From the NCBI GenBank assembly GCA_017540645.1, contig JAFYAQ010000004.1:1-64000 (forward strand): a stretch of DNA of 64,000 bases. The letters run 5' to 3'. This DNA is from Oscillospiraceae bacterium. Its GTDB lineage: Bacteria; Bacillota; Clostridia; Oscillospirales; Oscillospiraceae. Shown here piece by piece: positions 43,063-52,396 of the stretch. The notes below the pieces were generated by a model that saw nothing but the letters and a program-made list of their open reading frames with translations, did not search any database and was not told the DNA's origin. Within the stretch, counting starts at the first letter, position 1; each line of letters begins with the position of its first letter. Made by a program: the position numbers and the translations under genes.

Positions 43063-43697
43063 ACGATCCCTATGTCACCCTGGGCGTAGCCCGGACAGCT
43101 TCCGATGACGAGGTGAAAAAAGCCTATCGGGAACTGGCGAGAAAGTATCATCCGGATAACTATGCGGACAACCCCCTGGCCGATCTGGCCCAGGAGAAAA
43201 TGAAAGAGATCAACGAGGCCTACGACGCCATCGAAAAAGAACGGGCCGGGGGGAGCGGCTACTCCTCCTACGGCTCCGCCTATCAGACCCAGAGCAACCC
43301 CTACACCCAAAACCAGAACCACAATGCCACCGGTGTATATAAAGAAGCCCGGGACGCCATCAACGCCGGGGATCTGAACCGGGCGGAGCTGCTGCTGGGC
43401 TCCATTTCGGAGCGGGGAGCGGAGTGGCAGTATCTCATGGGCCAGCTCTGCTTCCGCCGGGGCTGGATGAACGAGGCCTCCCGCTATTTCCGGGCGGCCG
43501 CCGTGATGGATCCCTCCAACCCGGACTACCGGCAGGCGGTGGCCTATATGGACAACGCCGGACGCACTGCCTACACCACGGCCCGGCCCGCCCCGTCCAC
43601 CGTGGACAGCGACATGTGCTGCAACGCCTTCACCAATCTTATGATCGCAGACTGCTGCTGTGAGTGCATGGGCGGCGACCTGATCCGGTGCATGTAA
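43059..43697 (+). CDS. J-domain protein with cysteine-rich tail
   Basis: This 212-residue co-chaperone-like protein has its J-domain at residues 1-65 with the HPD motif H31-P-D33, which stimulates DnaK ATPase in the family. A Ser/Tyr/Gln/Asn-rich linker (about 68-90) leads to TPR-like helices (about 92-170). The last 30 residues have eight cysteines (CCNAF, DCCCEC, IRCM), with no standard DnaJ zinc repeat. It could bind a metal or tether to a partner. It overlaps the DUF5685 gene (ATGA) and is followed by a membrane protein gene with a one-base overlap. Confidence 0.85.
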   Translation: MNDPYVTLGVARTASDDEVKKAYRELARKYHPDNYADNPLADLAQEKMKEINEAYDAIEKERAGGSGYSSYGSAYQTQSNPYTQNQNHNATGVYKEARDAINAGDLNRAELLLGSISERGAEWQYLMGQLCFRRGWMNEASRYFRAAAVMDPSNPDYRQAVAYMDNAGRTAYTTARPAPSTVDSDMCCNAFTNLMIADCCCECMGGDLIRCM

Positions 43698-44209
43698 TGA
43701 AGACTCCTTCCAAGGCCCTGGCCTATACCGGCCTGGCGGCCGCTTTGGGGACTGTGCTACTGCTGATCGCCGGGGTGTCGCCCGGCGGCAAGATGGTGAT
43801 GGTGTGCCTTGCCTCCCTGGGCGTGGCGTTCATCGAATGCCTCTTCGGCTGGAAGTGGGCCCTGGGCACTTTTGCGGTCACGTCGATCCTGGCCCTGCTC
43901 CTTCTGCCGGCAAAGGCCGTGGCCGTCTACTACACCGCTTTTTTCGGATATTACCCGCTGTATGCCCTGCTGACAGAGCGGATCGGAAACCGGATCGTCC
44001 GCTGTATCCTGCGCCTGGCGTTGTTCAACCTGGTCATGCTCCTGTTGTATTTTGCGGCCAGGTCATTCCTCACCCTGGATTTTGGGACGCTCTCCGGATA
44101 CCCGCTGCTTTTGCTGCTGGCGATGAACGCCGCGTTTTTGCTCTATGACTGCGCGCTCCGGCAGGGGATCCTCTATCTGATGCAAAACATAGCAAGGAGA
44201 ATCAAGTGA
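43697..44209 (+). CDS. Integral membrane protein of unknown function
   Basis: This 170-residue protein has about five hydrophobic segments with short loops and a basic C-terminus (MQNIARRIK). I do not recognise a family. It shares a one-base overlap with the J-domain gene (TAATG) and one with yicC, so it is made with both. A chaperone-assisted membrane role is possible from context only. ATG 43697 was chosen because it fits the overlap and the following basic start MKTPSK. Confidence 0.65.
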   Translation: MKTPSKALAYTGLAAALGTVLLLIAGVSPGGKMVMVCLASLGVAFIECLFGWKWALGTFAVTSILALLLLPAKAVAVYYTAFFGYYPLYALLTERIGNRIVRCILRLALFNLVMLLLYFAARSFLTLDFGTLSGYPLLLLLAMNAAFLLYDCALRQGILYLMQNIARRIK

Positions 44210-45093
44210 TGGGACAACTTCTCAGTATGACCGGCTACGGCAGCGCCGTAGGGCCGGTGGAGGGTCTGGAGACCACGGTGGAGCTGCGGAGCGTGAATAA
44301 CCGCTTCCTGGACTGCTCGGTGCGCCTTCCCCGCAGCCTTCTGTTTGCGGAGACCGTCGTGAAGGAAGCGGTGTCCGCCGCGGTGGCCCGGGGCAAGGTG
44401 GACGTGCTGATCACCTGCAAGGCCTCTCAGTCGGGGGACAGCGTGGTGCTGGTGAACCGGGAGCTGGCCCGGGAGTATGCCGAGGCCATCTCCTCTATCG
44501 GCGCGGAGCTGGGTCTCAGTACGGACATGACCGCCGCCTCCATCGCCCGGATGCCGGACGTGCTGACGGTGGAGCGCCGGGAGCTGGACAAGGACATGGC
44601 TTCCGCTGCCCTCCGGGAGCTGACCGTCCGGGCGGCGGAGGACTTCAACGCCATGCGCGCCCGGGAGGGCGAGCGTCTGGGCCGGGATATGCTCCAGAAG
44701 CTCAACACCATTGAGGAATACGTCACCCAGGTGGAGACCCGGTCCCCGGAGACCGTAAAGGAGTACCGGGAGCGGCTGGAGACCCGTCTGCGGGAGATCC
44801 TGGAGGATCGGAGCATCGACGAGCAGCGCATCCTCACCGAAGCGGCCATTTTTGCCGACCGCGTAGCGGTGGACGAAGAGACCGTGCGGCTGCGCAGCCA
44901 TATCGCCCAGTTCCGCAGCATGCTGGCCCAGGGCTCCCCGGTGGGAAGAAAAATGGACTTCCTTGTGCAGGAGTTCAACCGGGAGGCCAATACCATCGGC
45001 TCCAAATGCAGCGACGCCGCGCTCTCCCGCGTGGTGGTGGAGCTGAAGAGCGAGATCGAGAAGGTCCGCGAGCAGCTGCAGAACGTGGAGTGA
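44209..45093 (+). CDS. yicC: YicC family endoribonuclease
   Basis: This 294-residue protein has the N-terminal SMTGYGSA and RSVNNRFLD motifs, and C-terminal [21 protein letters not shown] with [25 protein letters not shown], all signatures of the family. YicC has recently been shown to be an RNase acting with or on PNPase targets; the older name was stress-induced protein. AAGGAGA precedes ATG 44209; a GTG one codon earlier is possible. The order yicC-remA-gmk is conserved in Bacillota. Confidence 0.93.
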   Translation: MGQLLSMTGYGSAVGPVEGLETTVELRSVNNRFLDCSVRLPRSLLFAETVVKEAVSAAVARGKVDVLITCKASQSGDSVVLVNRELAREYAEAISSIGAELGLSTDMTAASIARMPDVLTVERRELDKDMASAALRELTVRAAEDFNAMRAREGERLGRDMLQKLNTIEEYVTQVETRSPETVKEYRERLETRLREILEDRSIDEQRILTEAAIFADRVAVDEETVRLRSHIAQFRSMLAQGSPVGRKMDFLVQEFNREANTIGSKCSDAALSRVVVELKSEIEKVREQLQNVE

Positions 45094-45101
45094 CAGGCCC
45101 C

Positions 45102-45377
45102 ATGAGATTTATCAACATAGGCTTCGGCAATCTGGTGGCCGCCGGCCGTCTGGTGGCGGTCGTGGCCCCGGAATCGGCCCCCATCAAGCGGATCGTCCAG
45201 GATATGCGGGAGCAGGGCAAACTGATCGACGCCTCCTATGGCCGGCGCACCCGCTCGGTTTTGATCATGGACAACGGCAGCGTGATCCTCTCGGCCCTGA
45301 CCACCGAGACGCTGAACGCCCGCATCAACGGCAAGACCGGGGAAGAACCGGAGGAGGAGAGGGAAGATGAGGAATAA
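45102..45377 (+). CDS. remA: RemA/DUF370 family DNA-binding regulator
   Basis: This 91-residue protein starts [30 protein letters not shown], the RemA signature. In B. subtilis RemA binds DNA as a ring-forming oligomer and turns on biofilm matrix and osmoprotection genes. The acidic tail [11 protein letters not shown] is specific to this protein. It overlaps gmk by 11 bp. Confidence 0.92.
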   Translation: MRFINIGFGNLVAAGRLVAVVAPESAPIKRIVQDMREQGKLIDASYGRRTRSVLIMDNGSVILSALTTETLNARINGKTGEEPEEEREDEE

Positions 45378-45945
45378 AGGCGTTCTGCTGGTGGTTTCCG
45401 GACCCTCCGGGGTAGGAAAATCCACCGTGATCCATAAGCTGATGGACCGGCGGGGGAACATGGAATTCTCCGTCTCCGCCACCACCCGCGCCCCCCGCCC
45501 CGGCGAGGTGGACGGGAAGGATTATTATTTTGTCACCCGGGAGCGCTTCATGGAGATGGTGGAGCATGGGGACCTGCTGGAACACGCGGAGTTTGTTGGA
45601 AACTGCTACGGAACCCCCCGCGCCCCGGTGGAGGCAAAGCTGGCGGAGGGGATCTGCGTGGTGCTGGATATCGAGGTCCAGGGCGCCGAGCAGGTGAAGG
45701 CCAAGATGCCCCAGGCCCTGACCGTGTTTCTCGCCCCTCCCAGTCTGGAGGTCCTGGAGCGCCGGCTTCGTGGCCGGGGCACAGAGAGCGAAGAGACGAT
45801 TCTGTCCCGCCTGGAGCGGGCCCGGCAGGAGCTGCCCCTGGCCGAGAGATACGATCACACGGTGATCAACGACGATGCGGACCGGGCAGCCCTGGAACTG
45901 GGGGACATCCTCAGCCGCTGGGAAAACAAAGAAGAAGAAAAATAA
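45367..45945 (+). CDS. gmk: Guanylate kinase
   Basis: This 192-residue enzyme phosphorylates GMP to GDP. P-loop GPSGVGKS (12-19), [20 protein letters not shown] and the [13 protein letters not shown] loop are all intact. It is a normal-length kinase. It precedes rpoZ by 48 bp. Confidence 0.96.
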   Translation: MRNKGVLLVVSGPSGVGKSTVIHKLMDRRGNMEFSVSATTRAPRPGEVDGKDYYFVTRERFMEMVEHGDLLEHAEFVGNCYGTPRAPVEAKLAEGICVVLDIEVQGAEQVKAKMPQALTVFLAPPSLEVLERRLRGRGTESEETILSRLERARQELPLAERYDHTVINDDADRAALELGDILSRWENKEEEK

Positions 45946-45993
45946 GAATATAAGCTCCCCGGCGATGCCGGGAAGGAAAGGAAGTCTTGCTTT

Positions 45994-46194
45994 ATGATGC
46001 TTTATCCCCCCATGGCCGCGCTGATCGACAAGGTCGGCAGCAGCTATCTTCTTGTCAACGTGGTGGCCCGCCGGGCCAGAGACATCTCCGCCAAGGCGGA
46101 GGAAGAAGAGGACGTGCTGGTTGAGAAGCCTGTATCCACGGCCATCAATGAGATCTATTCCGGACGCCTTGAGGTAGAGGAGACCGATGCGTGA
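45994..46194 (+). CDS. rpoZ: DNA-directed RNA polymerase subunit omega
   Basis: This 66-residue subunit aids assembly of the beta' subunit. It has the conserved core MLYPPMAALIDKVGSSYLLVNVVARRAR and EKPVSTAINEI. Two ATGs in a row (45994, 45997) precede the core. GGAAAGGAAG lies 11 bp upstream. In Bacillus coaBC follows; here priA follows directly, with an 8-bp overlap. Confidence 0.94.
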   Translation: MMLYPPMAALIDKVGSSYLLVNVVARRARDISAKAEEEEDVLVEKPVSTAINEIYSGRLEVEETDA

Positions 46195-48652
46195 GGAGCC
46201 GGTAACGGCAAAAATCGCGGTGGACGCTGCCACCTACTGGGTGGACCGGCCCTACGACTACCTCATCCCCGCCCCCCTGCGGGAGAAAGCCCTGCCGGGG
46301 GTCCGGGTCACGGTTCCCTTCGGCCGGGGCAACCATCGCACGGAGGGGATCATCCTCTCGGTGGGCCCTGCGCCCGAGGGAAAAAAACTGAAGACCATCG
46401 CCGCGGTGCTGGACGATGAGCCGGTGCTCTCGCCAGAGCTGCTGCGGCTTGCCGTCTGGGTCCGGGACCGGTATTTCTGCACCGTGTACAATGTGGTCCA
46501 CGCCATGCTCCCCGCCGGTCTCTGGTATCGGATGGAGGGGATGTACACCCTCTGCGCGGGGGTGGATCGGGAGAGCGCTTACGCCGCGGCGGGCCGGTCC
46601 CAGCAGGAACAGCTGGTGCTGGACGCGGTCTTTGCCCACGGCGGCAGCTGCCCCACGGCGGACCTTCTCCGGGTCTTTGAACAGAGTTCCCCCTCCCATG
46701 CGCTCCAGTCCCTGGTGAAAAAGGGGATACTGGAGACGGACAGCCGCCAAAAGCGCCGGATCGGAGACAAGCTGGTGCGGATGGTCTCTCTGGCCGTCTC
46801 GCCCGCGGAGGCCCAGGAGGCGGCTGACCGGCGGGAGCGCCGGGCGCCGCTTCAAGCCGCGGCCCTGCGCCTGCTGTGCACCCTGGAGCGGGTCTCCCTC
46901 TCGGAGCTGGGCTACTTCACCGGCGCCTCTCCGGCCACGGTAAAGGCGCTGGAAAAGGCGGAGCTGATTTGCATCACCCAGGAGGAGGTATTTCGCCGTC
47001 CCCGCTACAGCGCGGGGGAGAGCGCGCCTCTTCCGGCTCTGAACGACGAGCAGCAGCGCTCCTTTGAGGGCATCCTCTCGCTCTATGACGAAAAAACCGC
47101 CTCCGCCTCTCTTTTGTACGGCGTCACCGGCAGCGGAAAGACCTCCGTGTATGTCCGATTGATCGACGAGATGCGGAAAAAGGGGAGAGGCTCCATCCTC
47201 CTGGTGCCGGAGATCGCTCTGACGCCCCAGATGATCCGCATTTTCTCCTCCTATTTCGGGGAGGACATCGCCGTGCTGCACAGCTCTCTGGCAGTGGGTG
47301 AGCGCTACGATGAATGGAAGCGCATCCGCAGCGGACAGGCCAGGGTGGTGATCGGCACGCGCAGCGCCGTCTTTGCCCCGGTGGCGGACCTGGGACTGAT
47401 CATCATTGACGAGGAGCAGGAGTACACCTATAAATCGGAGAATACGCCCCGGTATCACGCCAGGGACGTGGCCAAATACCGCTGCAAGCAGAACCGGGCC
47501 CTGCTGCTTTTGGGCTCCGCCACCCCGGATCTGGACAGCCGCTACCGGGCCGAGACCGGGACCTACCACCTTTTCACGCTTCAGGAGCGCTTTGCCCGGC
47601 GTGCTCTGCCCCAGGTGGAGATCGTGGACATGCGCGCCGAGCTGCAGAGCGGCAACGGCGGGGATCTCAGCGGTCATCTCCTCCGGGAGCTGCGGAAAAA
47701 CATCGACCGGGGGGAGCAGAGCATCCTGTTCCTCAACCGCCGGGGCACCGCCAGCCTGGTGGCCTGCGGCGAGTGCGGCTATACCTACAGCTGCCCCAAC
47801 TGCAGCGTGCATCTCACCTGGCACGGGGCCAACGGCCGTCTGATGTGTCACCACTGCGGCTATACCCGTCGGCTGGACGATGCCTGCCCGGAGTGCGGGG
47901 GACTTCTCCACAGCTTCGGCACCGGCACCCAGAAGCTGGAGGACCAGCTTCGGGAAGCCCTGCCGGGCACGGAGCTTTTGCGCCTGGACGCGGACGCGGT
48001 CTCGCCCATAGGCTCCCATGAGAAGATCCTCTCCCAGTTCCGGGAGAAAAAGGTCCCCATCCTTTTGGGCACCCAGATGGTGACCAAGGGACTGGATTTT
48101 GAGAATGTGACCCTGGTGGGCGTCATCAGCGCGGACCAGTCCCTGTACACCGGGGATTTCCGGGCCTCGGAGCGCTGCTTTTCCCTGATCACCCAGGTGG
48201 TGGGGCGCTCCGGCCGGGGCGAGAGACCGGGCCGGGCCGTGATCCAGACCTTCACCCCCCAAAACCCGGTGATCCGCATGGCCGCCCGCCAGGACTATGA
48301 GTCCTTCTACCGCTCGGAGATCGAGCTGCGGCGCATCCAGTACTGTCCGCCCTTCGCGGATATCCTGACCATCACCGCCTCGGCCCTGTCGGAAGCCGCC
48401 GCCCTGGGCTGCTGCGCGAACATCCGCCGCTGGCTGGACAAGGATCTGGGCCGCCGGGAGGATGTGCGCCTTCTGGGTCCGGCGCCGCTGCCGGTGCTGC
48501 GGGTGAACAACCGCTTCCGTTACCGGGTCACCGTCCATGGGACCTTTGATAAGGAGATCCGCGAGCGGGTGGCCGGCATATTGTGCAAGTGCAATACGGA
48601 AAATGAATACAAGGGCGTGTCTGTGTTTGCGGACCTGAACCCGATGGAGTGA
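46187..48652 (+). CDS. priA: Primosomal replication protein N' (helicase PriA)
   Basis: This 821-residue helicase reloads replication at stalled forks. Order: N-terminal 3'-end-binding domain (about 1-105), winged helix, helicase with Walker A GVTGSGKT (312-319) and motif II DEEQ (408-411), a cysteine cluster binding two zinc ions (CGECGY, CPNC, CHHCGY, CPECGG), and a C-terminal domain. Motif II is DEEQ rather than DEEH found in E. coli and Bacillus. It is translationally coupled to rpoZ. Confidence 0.95.
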   Translation: MREEPVTAKIAVDAATYWVDRPYDYLIPAPLREKALPGVRVTVPFGRGNHRTEGIILSVGPAPEGKKLKTIAAVLDDEPVLSPELLRLAVWVRDRYFCTVYNVVHAMLPAGLWYRMEGMYTLCAGVDRESAYAAAGRSQQEQLVLDAVFAHGGSCPTADLLRVFEQSSPSHALQSLVKKGILETDSRQKRRIGDKLVRMVSLAVSPAEAQEAADRRERRAPLQAAALRLLCTLERVSLSELGYFTGASPATVKALEKAELICITQEEVFRRPRYSAGESAPLPALNDEQQRSFEGILSLYDEKTASASLLYGVTGSGKTSVYVRLIDEMRKKGRGSILLVPEIALTPQMIRIFSSYFGEDIAVLHSSLAVGERYDEWKRIRSGQARVVIGTRSAVFAPVADLGLIIIDEEQEYTYKSENTPRYHARDVAKYRCKQNRALLLLGSATPDLDSRYRAETGTYHLFTLQERFARRALPQVEIVDMRAELQSGNGGDLSGHLLRELRKNIDRGEQSILFLNRRGTASLVACGECGYTYSCPNCSVHLTWHGANGRLMCHHCGYTRRLDDACPECGGLLHSFGTGTQKLEDQLREALPGTELLRLDADAVSPIGSHEKILSQFREKKVPILLGTQMVTKGLDFENVTLVGVISADQSLYTGDFRASERCFSLITQVVGRSGRGERPGRAVIQTFTPQNPVIRMAARQDYESFYRSEIELRRIQYCPPFADILTITASALSEAAALGCCANIRRWLDKDLGRREDVRLLGPAPLPVLRVNNRFRYRVTVHGTFDKEIRERVAGILCKCNTENEYKGVSVFADLNPME

Positions 48653-48657
48653 ATCAA

Positions 48658-49161
48658 ATGGCTTTACGCAAGATTTTGACGGAGGGCAACCCCTCTTTGA
48701 AAAAAACATGCCGACCCTATACGGAGTTCGGCCCCCGGCTCTGGCAGCTGCTGGACGATATGAAGGAGACCATGACCGATGCCAACGGCGTGGGCCTTGC
48801 CGCGCCTCAGGTGGGCATCCTGCGCCGGGCCTGCGTGGTGCTGGAGACCAACGTGGCCGAGGGGGAGGAAGAGTACTTCATCGAGCTGGTGAATCCGGAG
48901 ATCATCGCCTCCGACGGGGAGCAGGAGGGCGGCGAGGGCTGCCTGAGCTTCCCCGGTCAGTACGGCATCGTCAAGCGCCCGGAGCATGTGGTGGTCCGGG
49001 CCATGGACCGGAACGGCCAGAGCTTTGAGGTGGAGGGCCACGGCCTGACCGCCCGCTGCTTCTGCCACGAGATCGACCATCTCAACGGCGTGGTGTTTGT
49101 GGACAAGGCCGAGCGGATGCTCTCCGAAGAAGAGCTGGCGGCCCAAGAGGGCGAGGAATGA
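48658..49161 (+). CDS. def: Peptide deformylase
   Basis: This 167-residue metalloenzyme removes the formyl group from new proteins. The three motifs are GVGLAAPQ (44-51), EGCLSFPG with C95, and HEIDH (137-141). ATG 48658 has GGAG at 8 bp; the priA stop is 5 bp upstream. It overlaps fmt by 4 bp, so formylase and deformylase are made together. Confidence 0.96.
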   Translation: MALRKILTEGNPSLKKTCRPYTEFGPRLWQLLDDMKETMTDANGVGLAAPQVGILRRACVVLETNVAEGEEEYFIELVNPEIIASDGEQEGGEGCLSFPGQYGIVKRPEHVVVRAMDRNGQSFEVEGHGLTARCFCHEIDHLNGVVFVDKAERMLSEEELAAQEGEE

Positions 49162-50081
49162 ACATCGTATTTATGGGCACCCCGGATTTTGCCGAGGCGT
49201 CCCTTCGGGCCCTGCTCTCCGCCGGGGAGAACGTGATCGCCGTTTTCACCCAGCCGGACAAACCCCGGGGCCGGGGGATGAAGGAGAGCTTTTCTCCCGT
49301 CAAGACCCTGGCGCTGGAAAAGGGCATCCCCGTGTACCAGCCCGCCACCTTCAAGGACGGCGCGCCCACGGAACTCCTGCGCTCCCTTGACCCGGACCTG
49401 GTGGCGGTGGTGGCCTACGGCCGCATCCTGCCCCAGAGCTTTCTGGATGTGCCCCGTCTGGGCTGCATCAATGTCCACGGCTCGCTGCTGCCCCAATACC
49501 GGGGAGCGGCGCCCATCCAGTGGGCGGTCCTGAACGGAGACAAAACCACCGGCGTCAGCGTGCAGTACATGGCCCAGGCCATGGACGCCGGGGACGTGAT
49601 CGCTGCCCGGGAGACGCCCATCGGGGAGTATGAGACCGCCGGTGAGCTGTTTGACCGGCTGAAGCTCCTGGGAGCGGAGCTGCTGGTGGAGACCGTCCGG
49701 GCCATCGACCGGGGCGAGGTCGTCCGCAGGCCCCAGGACCATGCCCAGGCTACCTATACGAAGATGCTGGATAAATCCATGAGCCCCATTGACTGGACCG
49801 GCTCTCCCCGCCGGATCGTCAAGCACATCTGCGGGCTGGACCCCTGGCCGGTGGCCACTATGGAGCTCCAGGGCCGGGAGGTAAAGGTCTTCCGGGCGGA
49901 GTATACCGATACCGTCACCGCTCTGCCCCCGGGGAGCGTCGTCTCCGCCGGCAAGGCGGGCATCGAGATCGCCTGCGGCGGCGGGAACACCGTCCGCATC
50001 ACCGAGCTGCAGCCCGCCGGGAAAAAGCGGATGAGCGCGGCGGCCTATCTTCTGGGCCATGAGGTGAAGCTGGATGGCTAA
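49158..50081 (+). CDS. fmt: Methionyl-tRNA formyltransferase
   Basis: This 307-residue enzyme formylates initiator Met-tRNA using 10-formyl-THF. It has the N-terminal MNIVFMGTPDFAEASL, the catalytic region NVHGSLLPQYRGAAPIQWAVL and a C-terminal OB domain. The ATGA overlap with def and an 8-bp overlap with rsmB place it in the same operon as in Bacillus. Confidence 0.96.
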   Translation: MNIVFMGTPDFAEASLRALLSAGENVIAVFTQPDKPRGRGMKESFSPVKTLALEKGIPVYQPATFKDGAPTELLRSLDPDLVAVVAYGRILPQSFLDVPRLGCINVHGSLLPQYRGAAPIQWAVLNGDKTTGVSVQYMAQAMDAGDVIAARETPIGEYETAGELFDRLKLLGAELLVETVRAIDRGEVVRRPQDHAQATYTKMLDKSMSPIDWTGSPRRIVKHICGLDPWPVATMELQGREVKVFRAEYTDTVTALPPGSVVSAGKAGIEIACGGGNTVRITELQPAGKKRMSAAAYLLGHEVKLDG

Positions 50082-51354
50082 GCCGCCCGCGGCTGCCCGG
50101 GAGGCGGCCCTCTATGTCCTGGGGCGCTGCCGCCGGTTCAGCGCCTGGAGCCAGCAGACCCTGGACGCGGCGGTGAAAAAATACGCCCTGGATCGGCGGG
50201 ACACGGCTCTGTGCAGCCGTCTGTGCCTGCTGGTGCTGCAAAACGCGGCCCTCTGCGACTACTATATCGACAGTTATTCCAGCCAGCGCTCCCAGCGTCT
50301 GGAGCCCCAGGTGCGGGATATCCTCCGGCTGGGTGTGGTACAGCTCCTCTTTATGGACAAGATCCCCCCCTCCGCCGCGGTGTCGGAGGCGGTGGAGGAG
50401 GTAAAGCGCACGGCGCCCCGGGCGGCGGGACTGGTGAACGCGGTGCTTCGCCGGATCGCCGAAAACCGGGAGGCCCTGCCCCCCATCCCCGGCGCGGGCA
50501 GCGCCGCGGAACTTGCGATCCGATACAGCCATCCCCTCTGGCTGTGTGAAAAGCTGGTGGGGGAGTACGGCTATGACCATGCCGGGGCATATCTGGAGCA
50601 GAACAACCGGGAGAGCGGTCTGACGCTCAGCGTCAACCTCTGCCGTACAAGCACGGAGGCGCTGCTGCAAAAGCTGGGCGCCGCGCCCAACGCCCTGTCC
50701 CGCGTTTCCCTGGATCTCCCCAGCCAGGATGTGACGGCCCTGCCCGGCTTTGCCGAGGGAGAGTTTTTCGTACAGGACGCGGCGGCGGCCGCCGCGGTGC
50801 TGGCCGCGGATCCCCAAAGCGGCATGCGGGTGCTGGACGCATGCGCCGCCCCCGGGGGGAAAAGCTTCCTCTGCGCCTCCCTGATGGGGGACCGGGGGGA
50901 GATCATCTCCTGCGACTTACACGCCAAGAAGCTGGACCGGCTGGCACAGGGCGCGGAGCGTCTGGGCTTCCGCTCCATCCGCACGGCGCCCATGGACGCC
51001 TCCCGGCCCTATGAGAGCTTTCGGGGCGGCTTTGACCTGGTGCTGGCGGACGCCCCCTGCTCCGGCCTGGGCGTGATCCGGAAAAAACCGGAGATCCGCT
51101 ATAAAGACCCGGAGGAGCTGCGCTCCCTGCCGCCGATCCAGAGGCGGATCCTGGACGGGGCCGCGGCCTGCGTCCGGCCCGGCGGGGTGCTGGTCTATTC
51201 CACCTGCACGATCCTGCGGGAGGAGAATCAGGCGGTCAGCGGCGCCTTTCTGGCCGACCATCCGGAATTCACCCGCCTGGACGAGCGCACGATCTGGCCC
51301 CAGGATTACGGGAGCGACGGATTTTATTATTGTAAGATGGTACGTCATGCTTGA
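50074..51354 (+). CDS. rsmB: 16S rRNA (cytosine-C5)-methyltransferase RsmB
   Basis: This 426-residue enzyme methylates C967 of 16S rRNA in E. coli. A NusB-like helical N-terminal domain (about 1-140) is followed by a Rossmann methyltransferase with LDACAAPGGKS (SAM binding), the ADAPCSGLGV motif (PC) and STCTI (catalytic TC). It overlaps rlmN by 8 bp. Confidence 0.95.
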   Translation: MAKPPAAAREAALYVLGRCRRFSAWSQQTLDAAVKKYALDRRDTALCSRLCLLVLQNAALCDYYIDSYSSQRSQRLEPQVRDILRLGVVQLLFMDKIPPSAAVSEAVEEVKRTAPRAAGLVNAVLRRIAENREALPPIPGAGSAAELAIRYSHPLWLCEKLVGEYGYDHAGAYLEQNNRESGLTLSVNLCRTSTEALLQKLGAAPNALSRVSLDLPSQDVTALPGFAEGEFFVQDAAAAAAVLAADPQSGMRVLDACAAPGGKSFLCASLMGDRGEIISCDLHAKKLDRLAQGAERLGFRSIRTAPMDASRPYESFRGGFDLVLADAPCSGLGVIRKKPEIRYKDPEELRSLPPIQRRILDGAAACVRPGGVLVYSTCTILREENQAVSGAFLADHPEFTRLDERTIWPQDYGSDGFYYCKMVRHA

Positions 51355-52396
51355 GATCAACGGAAAAATCGACATCAAATCCCTGCTGCCGGAGGAGCTG
51401 GAGACCCTGCTCCGGGAGCTGGGACAGCCGGGCTACCGGGCCGGGCAGCTGTTTTCCTGGCTGAGCCGGGGCTGCGGAGACTGGGACGAGATGACCAATC
51501 TCCCCAGGAGCCTCCGGGCCGCTTTGCAGGAGCGCTGCTTTCTCTCCGCGCCCCGGGTGCTTCGCCGACAGGAATCCCAAGAGGACGGGACCATCAAATT
51601 CCTCTGGGAGTTTGCCGACGGCAACGCGGTGGAGACGGTGGTCATGCGCTATCACTACGGCAACACCGTCTGCATCTCCTCCCAGGTGGGCTGCCGCCAG
51701 GGCTGCGCCTTCTGCGCCAGTGCCATCGGCGGAAAGGTGCGGGACCTGCTGCCCTCGGAGATGCTGGACGAGGTGCTGTTCTCGGAAAAAGAGTCCGGCC
51801 TGCCCATCTCCCATATCGTGCTCATGGGCATCGGGGAGCCGCTGGACAACTTTGACAACGTGATGCGCTTTCTGGAGTTGATCAACCATCCCAAGGGACG
51901 GAATATCGGCATGCGGCATATCAGCCTCTCCACCTGCGGCCTCCTGGAGCGCTTTGACGATCTGGCGGCCCGGGACCTGCAGCTCACCCTGTCCGTGTCC
52001 CTTCATGCGCCGGACGACGAGACCCGCAGCCGGCTGATGCCCGCCAATCGGGGCCGCAGTGTGGATGCGCTGTTTGAAAAGTGCCGGGAATACTATGAGA
52101 GGACCGGTCGGCGCATTTCCTTTGAATATGCCATGATCGACGGCGTAAACGATTCCCCCCGGCAGGCCCGGGAACTGGCTCGTCGGGTCCGGCCGCTGGA
52201 GGCCCATGTGAATCTGATCCCCTTGAATCATGTGGAGGAGCGGAGCTTTCAGCCATCCAGTCCGGATAATCTGAAACGCTTTGTGGATATACTTACCAGG
52301 AACGGGGTAAACGTGACCGTTCGCCGACGCCTGGGCAGCGACGTGGACGCCTCTTGCGGGCAGCTTCGAAGAAAGACAGTCAAGGTGGAGCAATGA
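51347..52396 (+). CDS. rlmN: 23S rRNA (adenine-C2)-methyltransferase RlmN
   Basis: This 349-residue radical SAM enzyme methylates A2503 of 23S rRNA and A37 of some tRNAs. The iron-sulfur cluster motif CRQGCAFC (C-x3-C-x2-C) is followed by GIGEPL, and a C-terminal catalytic cysteine (DASCGQL) is present. The change from RlmN to Cfr type would alter antibiotic response; the gene order with rsmB and prpC supports RlmN. Confidence 0.96.
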   Translation: MLEINGKIDIKSLLPEELETLLRELGQPGYRAGQLFSWLSRGCGDWDEMTNLPRSLRAALQERCFLSAPRVLRRQESQEDGTIKFLWEFADGNAVETVVMRYHYGNTVCISSQVGCRQGCAFCASAIGGKVRDLLPSEMLDEVLFSEKESGLPISHIVLMGIGEPLDNFDNVMRFLELINHPKGRNIGMRHISLSTCGLLERFDDLAARDLQLTLSVSLHAPDDETRSRLMPANRGRSVDALFEKCREYYERTGRRISFEYAMIDGVNDSPRQARELARRVRPLEAHVNLIPLNHVEERSFQPSSPDNLKRFVDILTRNGVNVTVRRRLGSDVDASCGQLRRKTVKVEQ

